From Alectryocaccomicrobium faecavium (lineage in GTDB: Bacteria > Bacillota > Clostridia > Christensenellales > Aristaeellaceae), in contig DVOT01000127.1 of NCBI GenBank assembly GCA_018713425.1, forward strand, positions 1 to 35,516: DNA of 35,516 bases. The letters are read 5' to 3'. The notes under the pieces are model-generated. The model was not told where the DNA came from. It worked only from the letters and a program-made list of their open reading frames with translations, and did not search any database. Position numbers and translations under genes: made by a program. Of this stretch, positions 30,868-35,516 are shown piece after piece (the first letter of the stretch is position 1; each line of letters begins with the position of its first letter).

Positions 30868-31758
30868 ATGAAATTGCTGCAAGGCGCCGTTTGCGCGCAA
30901 ATCACTCCCCTGTGCGAAGATGGCAGCATAGACCTAGCGGGCGTTCGCGCGCTCACGCGCCGCCTGGTGGATGGCGGCATTCCCTGCCTGTATCCCAACG
31001 GCACCAACGGAGAAAGCCTCTCCCTCTCGCAGGCCGAACGGGAAGCCGTCGCGCAGGCTGTGATAGACGAGGCGGGCGGCCGGGCCACCGTATACATCCA
31101 ATGCGGCGCGGCCACGGTGCGCGAAACAGAAGCGCTGGTGTGCCATGCCATTTCCGCCGGCGCGGATGGCGCTGGAGTGATGACGCCCGTATTTTTCGCG
31201 CTGGACGATGAGGCCATATACCGCTATTACGCTTCCATCCTGGATGGCGTAGGCGATTTCCCCATATACGCCTACAACATCCCGCCCCGCGCGGGCAATG
31301 ACCTGTCGCCTTCCGTGCTGGGCGCGCTGATGGGCCGTTACGACGCGCTCAAAGGCGTGAAATATAGCTATCCCACGACGGCAAAGGTGCTGGATTACCT
31401 TTCGTGCGCGCTGCCGCGGCGCGCCAGCGTGCTGGTGGGCAGCGACGCCATGGCGCTTCCCTGCATATTGTACGGCGGCGACGGATGGGTTTCCGGGCCT
31501 TCCGCCGCGTTCACGGGGCTGCATGCGCGCTTATGGCGCGAAATCTGCGCGCAATCCTTTGCCGAGGCCGCAAAAATGCAAACCGCCATTATCGAGTGCG
31601 CCAACCAGATGCGGGATATTCCCGAAATCCCCGCCATCAAATATCTGCTCATGCGACTGGGCGTGATCCGCTCCTGCGCTTGCCGTCCGCCGCTGCGTCC
31701 CTTGCGCCAAGCAGAAAAGGAAACGTTGGACGCGCTGCTCTCCGCCTGCCAGGCGTAA
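30868..31758 (+). CDS. DapA/NanA-family aldolase (dihydrodipicolinate synthase-like)
   Basis: This 296-residue cytoplasmic (beta/alpha)8-barrel aldolase carries the Schiff-base lysine Lys165 (LKGVKYSYP) and the partner tyrosine Tyr136 (IYAYNIPPRAG). The substrate-carboxylate loop reads NGTNGESLSL, close to the GTTGE loop of the family. Members cleave or form 2-keto acids: N-acetylneuraminate, 2-keto-3-deoxy sugar acids or dihydrodipicolinate. Next to a sialidase-like protein and a sugar repressor it is more likely catabolic than a lysine enzyme. The C-terminal RPPLRPL is also typical. The start is uncertain: GGTGAT lies 4 nt before the ATG at 30868, and ATG 30862 and GTG 30859 are in frame. 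Confidence 0.87.
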   Translation: MKLLQGAVCAQITPLCEDGSIDLAGVRALTRRLVDGGIPCLYPNGTNGESLSLSQAEREAVAQAVIDEAGGRATVYIQCGAATVRETEALVCHAISAGADGAGVMTPVFFALDDEAIYRYYASILDGVGDFPIYAYNIPPRAGNDLSPSVLGALMGRYDALKGVKYSYPTTAKVLDYLSCALPRRASVLVGSDAMALPCILYGGDGWVSGPSAAFTGLHARLWREICAQSFAEAAKMQTAIIECANQMRDIPEIPAIKYLLMRLGVIRSCACRPPLRPLRQAEKETLDALLSACQA

Positions 31759-31780
31759 ACGCCGCTTTGAACCGTCTCAG

Positions 31781-31806
31781 CTTGTCAAAAAAGTCTTTTT
31801 GACAAG
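31781..31806 (+). terminator. Hairpin after the aldolase gene
   Basis: A perfect 11-bp stem with a 4-nt loop (CTTGTCAAAAA / TTTTTGACAAG). The T-run lies inside the stem, so it is not a classical terminator alone, but it is the first of four hairpins in a row and probably ends or protects the transcript. Confidence 0.5.
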
Positions 31807-32120
31807 CCGGTGGACGGGGGAGTAAACTCCCCCGCCACTGCCACCCCTACCAGTTTCCGCTAAAATCCTACGGATTTCCGGGCGCGGAAACTGCAAAGAA
31901 ACGATTTTTGCTCTGGAAAATGGGATTTTCCGGCGCAAAAATCGCCCCGTCCCCGCCGTACACGCCGCCGGGAACGATTAAAGCGCGAAAGGGCTTCGGT
32001 TCCACAATTCGGCATGGTCGTTCCGCATCTTCGCACCACGCCACCTTTAGCGGCCCGGTGTTCCGTTGCTGCGCAAGGCGGAGTTTTTCCAGCCCATTCC
32101 AGAAAACGCCCGCGCATGGA
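31807..32120. repeat. Gene-free region with stacked inverted repeats
   Basis: Three more hairpins follow: GGGGGAGT / ACTCCCCC (31816-31833); a compound one with outer arms CAGTTTCCGC / GCGGAAACTG (31851-31893) and inner AAATCC / GGATTT; and a 19-nt near-perfect one (31903-31943, GATTTTTGC...GCAAAAATC). The rest, to about 32120, has minus-strand open frames of 85-88 codons but no ribosome site or recognisable domain. It may be a dispersed intergenic repeat or the remnant of one. Confidence 0.5.
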
Positions 32121-32149
32121 TTTACAAATGCCACAATCTGTGGTATACT
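32121..32149 (+). promoter_or_regulatory. Promoter of the MazG-guaA operon
   Basis: TTTACA (32121-32126), 17 nt and TATACT (32144-32149), about 37 nt before the first start codon. No purine riboswitch-like structure was recognised in the short leader. Confidence 0.65.
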
Positions 32150-32186
32150 ATAGGCAAATGCCCATACGGCAAGAGGAGGAACTCAC

Positions 32187-32528
32187 ATGGCAGACCGGGA
32201 TACGACGGTTTACGAGCTGAAATCGCGCGTTATGCAGCTATGCCGTGATAAGGGCTGGGGCGACAACGGCATCCAGAACCCCCAGCACATGGCCATGGCC
32301 ATGACCGTGGAAATGGCGGAAATGCTGGAGCATTTTCAGTGGCTCGAAGAAAAAGACGTTCGGGCGCTGATGCGCGGGGAAGATCCCGAGCGCGTAGCGC
32401 TGATCGCCGAGGAATTTGCCGATGTGATGATCTATGGGCTGCAAATCATGACCGTGCTGGGCGTGGACGTTTCCGAACAGATTCTGCGCAAGCTTGATAT
32501 CGTCCGCAAGCGCCCGCCGCAATGCTAA
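32187..32528 (+). CDS. MazG-like nucleotide pyrophosphohydrolase
   Basis: This 113-residue protein is a MazG/RS21-C6-type all-alpha pyrophosphatase. The magnesium-binding motif is complete: Glu42-x-x-Glu45 (TVEMAEMLEHFQWL) and Glu76-x-x-Asp79 (EEFADVMIYGL). Such enzymes hydrolyse (d)NTPs to monophosphates and diphosphate, mainly to clear non-canonical nucleotides such as dCTP analogues. The Trp residues in the first half (KGWGDNG, HFQWLEE) match the RS21-C6 dCTPase branch. The start follows GAGGAGG. It lies 18 nt before guaA, so the two are co-transcribed, consistent with a nucleotide-pool role. Confidence 0.9.
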   Translation: MADRDTTVYELKSRVMQLCRDKGWGDNGIQNPQHMAMAMTVEMAEMLEHFQWLEEKDVRALMRGEDPERVALIAEEFADVMIYGLQIMTVLGVDVSEQILRKLDIVRKRPPQC

Positions 32529-32546
32529 AAGAGTGAGGAATGAGCC

Positions 32547-34064
32547 ATGAGCAACAATATGATCCTGATCCTGGATTTCAGCGGTTCCCAGAGCCAGTCC
32601 ATTGCCCGCAAGGTGCGCGGCGAGCGCGTGTATTGCGAAGTCGTGCCCTACACGGTTTCCATTGATGTGGTGCGGGAAAAGAATCCCCGCGGCATCATGA
32701 TGATTGGCAACCCGCGCGACATTTCCGACGATACTCCGGGCGGCTGCGCGCAGGCGGTCTATCAGCTCGGCGTACCCGTCCTGGCCATTGGCAGCGCGGC
32801 GCTTTTGCTCGCGCGCGATATGGGCGCGCGCCTGCTGGGCCCTGTGATGGAAAAGCGCACCGCGCAGATTTCCTTTGCCCCGACCCCCCTGTTCAAGGGC
32901 CTGGGCGATACCGACCGCTACTTTGATCGCGTGGACGCGCTGGATCTGCCAGAGGGCTTTTCCGCCATCGCCAGCGGCAGCGGGCTGACCGCCGCCTTCG
33001 CCTGCGAAGAGCGCGGGCTGTACGGCCTGCAATTCTTCCCGGAGCAGAACGACCCGGATGGCCTGGCCGTGATCCACAATTTCGCCATCGATATTTGCGG
33101 CTGCGAACCGACCTGGTCCATGGAGGCCTTCATTGAGCGCGAACTCAAGCACATCCGCGAAACCGTGGGCAACGGGCGCGCGCTGCTGGCCATTTCCGGC
33201 GGCGTGGATTCCTCGGTGTGCGCCGCGCTGATGCACCGGGCCATCGGCAGGCAGCTCATTTGCCTGCACGTGGATACGGGCCTGATGCGCAAGGGCGAAA
33301 CCGCCATGGTCGAAAAGATGTTCAAGCAGCACATGGATATGAACCTGATCTGCGTGGACGCCAGCGAACGCTTTTTGCAAAAGCTCAAGGGCGTGACCGA
33401 CCCGGAAAAGAAGCGCAAGATCATCGGCGAGGAATTCATCCGCGTGTTTGAGGAAGAGGCGCTCAAGCTGGGCAAGATCGATTTCCTGGTGCAGGGCACC
33501 ATTTATCCCGATGTGATCGAGAGCTTCGGCGTGGACGGCACCAGCGTGAAAGCCCACCACAACGTGGGCGGCCTGCCGGAGAAGATCGGCTTTGAGGCCA
33601 TCATCGAGCCGGTGCGCGAGCTGTTTAAGGACGAGGTGCGCGCGGTCGGCACGGCGCTGGGCCTGCCCGCCGAGCTGATCCACCGCCAGCCGTTCCCCGG
33701 CCCGGGCCTTGCTGTGCGCACGCTGGGCGAGGTCAACCGCGAAAAGCTCGATATCCTGCGCGAGGCGGACGCCATCTTCCGCGAGGAAATCGCCGCCGCC
33801 GGGCTGGATAAGCGCATCTGGCAGTATTTCGTGGTGCTGCTCGATGTGCGCTCCACCGGCGTGCGCAAGGGTTCGCGCAGCTACGATTACGCCGTGGCCC
33901 TGCGCGCGATCAACTCCATCGACGCCATGAGCGCCACCGTTTACCGCCTGCCCTACGACCTGCTCGAGCGCGTAACCGCGCGCATCACCACCGAGGTGGA
34001 GGGCATCAACCGCGTGGTGTACGATATCACCGGCAAGCCCCCGGCCACGATTGAGTGGGAATGA
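32547..34064 (+). CDS. guaA: GMP synthase with a degenerate glutaminase domain
   Basis: This 505-residue enzyme converts XMP to GMP. The ATP-pyrophosphatase half is intact: P-loop SGGVDSS (217-223), GVTDPEKKRKIIGEEFIRVF, HHNVGGLP, RQPFPGPGLAVR, and the C-terminal dimerisation/XMP end VVYDITGKPPATIEWE. The N-terminal class I amidotransferase domain (about 1-185) keeps its fold but not its catalysis. The nucleophile loop, normally GICYGMQ, reads AIGSAAL, so Cys is Gly82; the normal HPE reads FPE, so the catalytic His is Phe164; Glu166 remains. The oxyanion SGGP is IGNP. This enzyme therefore cannot hydrolyse glutamine by the known mechanism and should depend on free ammonia or a separate glutaminase. 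The frame is uninterrupted, so it is not a sequencing error. Confidence 0.95.
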   Translation: MSNNMILILDFSGSQSQSIARKVRGERVYCEVVPYTVSIDVVREKNPRGIMMIGNPRDISDDTPGGCAQAVYQLGVPVLAIGSAALLLARDMGARLLGPVMEKRTAQISFAPTPLFKGLGDTDRYFDRVDALDLPEGFSAIASGSGLTAAFACEERGLYGLQFFPEQNDPDGLAVIHNFAIDICGCEPTWSMEAFIERELKHIRETVGNGRALLAISGGVDSSVCAALMHRAIGRQLICLHVDTGLMRKGETAMVEKMFKQHMDMNLICVDASERFLQKLKGVTDPEKKRKIIGEEFIRVFEEEALKLGKIDFLVQGTIYPDVIESFGVDGTSVKAHHNVGGLPEKIGFEAIIEPVRELFKDEVRAVGTALGLPAELIHRQPFPGPGLAVRTLGEVNREKLDILREADAIFREEIAAAGLDKRIWQYFVVLLDVRSTGVRKGSRSYDYAVALRAINSIDAMSATVYRLPYDLLERVTARITTEVEGINRVVYDITGKPPATIEWE

Positions 34065-34072
34065 ATCTTTTG

Positions 34073-34109
34073 CCCGCAGGTATCTTTACGAAAGAGCCTG
34101 CGGGTTTTT
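34073..34109 (+). terminator. Terminator of the MazG-guaA operon
   Basis: A perfect 8-bp stem (CCCGCAGG / CCTGCGGG) is followed directly by five T, 9 nt after the guaA stop codon. Confidence 0.9.
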
Positions 34110-34228
34110 CTGTCTTCTACGGCCTTGAGCAGGCCTCGGGCCCGGAACAGGTAGCGGCGGCTGTATGATATACTGTTTTCAAATAATAGAATGAGAAATA
34201 TATATTCGACATACAGGAGGCGAAGCAC

Positions 34229-34588
34229 ATGGCCTTTAAGGGTATACCATACTTTTGGGGTGCTATCGCAACCACCAAATGTATAAGAGCGATTGCATTT
34301 GCGTTTCTGCCTGGGAAAAATGGAGATCATGCCAAGCTGGATGCTTGCACTGGCTGGGTCAGGCATATGGGGAGATTTTATGAAAACAGGACTTATTCAT
34401 TTGCGTTGGATGCGCAGTTGACAAAAGGAAATGTGGAAGTGCTACTGCTGGATAAGAAAAAGCACACATTATTGAAACTCAACAGACAATTTCCATCCCA
34501 GACAATAGATTTAGATGGGGAGAACAACAGATACTATTTGCGCTGGGAATTTAAGAGTGCCTCTGGCAAATGCGAATTGCGCTGGTGA
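34229..34588 (+). CDS. Small membrane-anchored protein of unknown function
   Basis: This 119-residue basic protein starts 9 nt after AGGAGG. Residues about 5-28 (GIPYFWGAIATTKCIRAIAFAF) look like a single membrane anchor, although it is interrupted by Thr, Lys, Cys and Arg. The rest is a beta-rich domain (TGWVRHMGRFYENRTYSFALD, then KGNVEVLLLDKK, NNRYYLRWEFKSASGKCELRW) that resembles small extracytoplasmic proteins found near TetR genes in Clostridia, from memory only. The gene is AT-richer than guaA and its neighbours. It converges with the TetR gene, with a 116-bp gap in which nothing else was seen. Function is unknown. Confidence 0.65.
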   Translation: MAFKGIPYFWGAIATTKCIRAIAFAFLPGKNGDHAKLDACTGWVRHMGRFYENRTYSFALDAQLTKGNVEVLLLDKKKHTLLKLNRQFPSQTIDLDGENNRYYLRWEFKSASGKCELRW

Positions 34589-34704
34589 AAAGTAAATTTG
34601 GGATTTGTGAAAAATAGCACGCCGGCGCAGAGGCTGTTGATGGCCGATAATCCTCTTGCAGATACAATCCACCGCTTGCAGGCGACAGATAACTATTGCA
34701 ATAA

Positions 34705-35238
34705 TTATAACTTATGTTTTTGAAACATTTCTGCAATTTCCTCTGCGGTTTCCTGCATTCCTCTTTGAAACCAGACCTCGATCCAGCCATACAGAGTATA
34801 GGCGACATATGCTCTTGTGTAGGCCTCTTCTTTTGAATGTTCCATCTGTGGGCCGCAAAGAGCGATAATTCCATCTTTCAAAAGGTAAATGAGGTTTCGC
34901 TGGTTTAGCAGTTCATAAAAATCCCGGTGTTTTTCAAAATGAGAAAACATGGAATGGAGGAATTCGCTAAGCGGCCTGTTCTCTCCCTGAGCGCCTGCCG
35001 CTGTCCATTCCTGAAAAAGACCCTGGATGTATGTCCGCAAAATATCTTCTTTACTATTAAAGTTCCGATAAAAGGACGCCCGGCCAATCCCGGCCAGTTC
35101 GCACAATTCGCTGATGGAAATGTCTTCAATCGGCTTTTCCCGCAGCAGCTTCAATAGCGCGTCCGTGATATGCTCTATGACATAGGCGTTTCGCCCCTCA
35201 TTGCTCATCGGTGATACATTTTTTTCGGTTTGTCTCAT
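34705..35238 (-). CDS. TetR/AcrR-family regulator
   Basis: This 177-residue regulator has the TetR N-terminal domain: ITDALLKLLREKPIEDISISELCELAGIGRASFYRNFNSKEDIL, with the helix-turn-helix at about residues 42-62. The C-terminal ligand domain (about 75-177) is helical and short, of the TetR_C type seen in Bacillota (HSMFSHFEKHRDFYELLNQ, then YGWIEVWFQRGMQETAEEI). The start is placed at 35238 after AAAGGCGGG; an ATG at residue 11 is an alternative but has no ribosome site. The effector and targets are unknown; targets may lie beyond the right edge. The gene is AT-rich, like the rest of this last segment. Confidence 0.9.
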   Translation of the reverse strand: MRQTEKNVSPMSNEGRNAYVIEHITDALLKLLREKPIEDISISELCELAGIGRASFYRNFNSKEDILRTYIQGLFQEWTAAGAQGENRPLSEFLHSMFSHFEKHRDFYELLNQRNLIYLLKDGIIALCGPQMEHSKEEAYTRAYVAYTLYGWIEVWFQRGMQETAEEIAEMFQKHKL

Positions 35239-35258
35239 TTTTATAAACCCGCCTTTCT

Positions 35259-35303
35259 GCGAAAGGGACCAATGGGGTTATGAAACCCGAGGAGCTCTTT
35301 CGC
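35259..35303. promoter_or_regulatory. Inverted repeat upstream of the TetR gene
   Basis: Arms GCGAAAG (35259-35265) and CTTTCGC (35297-35303) flank a central small hairpin GGGTT / AACCC. The position just upstream of the TetR gene makes it a candidate operator, but TetR sites are usually more compact. Confidence 0.35.
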
Positions 35304-35438
35304 TTATCACAATTGATTGATATACTGGATTCAGTAGAGTCGGTATACTACAGAACCCGAGGAGGTGAGTGGCGGGGCTGCATAGCGGCAAACCCCGCAT
35401 TTTTATATGGTGTCGGCTGTCCGTTAAGGCATCAATGA
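35280..35438 (+). CDS. Possible 52-residue small protein
   Basis: An open frame from ATG 35280 to TGA 35438 encodes a 52-residue peptide that begins MKPEELFRLSQLIDILDSVE and continues with YYRTRGGEW, ending GVGCPLRHQ. The amphipathic helix and the Arg/Gly/Trp turn look protein-like, and the frame is free of stops. Evidence against: the ribosome site is weak (AAAGGG about 15 nt upstream, or TGGGG), part of the frame overlaps a terminator-like hairpin (35372-35404), and no family was recognised. It is divergent from the TetR gene, a common place for a TetR target. Confidence 0.35.
   Translation: MKPEELFRLSQLIDILDSVESVYYRTRGGEWRGCIAANPAFLYGVGCPLRHQ
35372..35404 (+). terminator. Terminator-like hairpin near the right edge
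   Basis: GCGGGG (35372-35377) and CCCCGC (35393-35398) form a stem followed by ATTTTTAT. It could end a short transcript starting between the TetR gene and here, or act as an attenuator for a gene beyond the edge. Confidence 0.45.
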
Positions 35439-35516
35439 ATGGCGCAAAACCGTAGCCCGTAAACTTATCTCTTCCGAAGTTGACTCGATTTCGCCGGATG
35501 ACCAGTCCCTGCCAGT

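Noticed and set aside
31868..32134. Minus-strand frames of 85-88 codons in the region before MazG
   Set aside because: They overlap each other and the hairpins, lack ribosome sites and show no domain; treated as part of the repeat-like intergenic region.
32529..32546. Guanine riboswitch before guaA
   Set aside because: Only 18 nt separate MazG and guaA, and the leader before MazG shows no purine-aptamer core.
32238..33683. Minus-strand open frame of about 480 codons opposite MazG and guaA
   Set aside because: Crosses two conserved genes; His/Ala-rich shadow product.
1..35516. CRISPR array, tRNA/rRNA genes, transposase or integrase genes
   Set aside because: No regularly spaced direct repeats, cloverleaf sequences or recognisable recombinase motifs were seen on either strand.

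Overview
The window looks like chromosomal DNA of a Clostridia-class member of the Bacillota, probably an uncultured gut anaerobe related to Christensenellales or Eubacteriales (an inference, no marker gene was compared). The grounds are GC-rich genes separated by AT-rich promoters, strong AGGAGG-type ribosome sites, LplB/YtcP-type sugar ABC permeases, a clostridial citrate synthase / YbhJ-like hydratase / NADP-isocitrate dehydrogenase set, a DUF368 membrane protein, and many intracellular glycosidases, each with its own regulator. No rRNA, tRNA, CRISPR array or transposase gene was seen.

Left part (1-7.1 kb): a leftward sugar-importer operon (permease, permease, solute-binding protein; no ATPase), a rightward cytoplasmic six-hairpin glycosidase-like enzyme with an extra N-terminal domain, and a convergent AraC regulator. 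7.3-12.7 kb: a leftward FAD oxidoreductase divergent from a LysR regulator, then a rightward redox operon (MerR-like regulator, aldo/keto reductase, exported flavodoxin, carboxymuconolactone decarboxylase-cupin fusion). 12.7-14.2 kb: a small leftward XRE-regulator operon and about 650 bases without a gene that hold a MITE-like pair of inverted repeats.

Middle (14.2-19.1 kb): isocitrate dehydrogenase and an aconitase-family hydratase (leftward, overlapping by 8 nt) lie divergent from citrate synthase across a 196-bp promoter region rich in TTGCAA palindromes. Together they would form the citrate-to-2-oxoglutarate arm that feeds glutamate. 19.1-25.3 kb: an acetyltransferase, then a leftward LacI-AKR-ADH-GH29 fucosidase operon behind a consensus promoter with a palindromic operator at its start site, then a DUF368 (PopT-type) lipid-carrier transporter.

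Right part (25.4-35.5 kb): a GH2 glycosidase, a second LacI regulator that seems to start at a rare ATT codon, a BNR/sialidase-like protein and a NanA/DapA-type aldolase. Two copies of the operator GAAAACGTTTTC flank the LacI gene. After a stack of four hairpins comes a MazG-like pyrophosphohydrolase-guaA operon. The GMP synthase is the most striking gene here: its glutaminase domain has lost both the catalytic Cys and His, while its ATP-pyrophosphatase half is intact. The last 1.4 kb is AT-richer, with a small membrane-anchored unknown protein, a TetR regulator and a possible 52-residue small protein at the edge.

The glycosidases show no signal peptides, so the picture is import of oligosaccharides followed by intracellular cleavage and oxidation or aldol cleavage of the released sugars.
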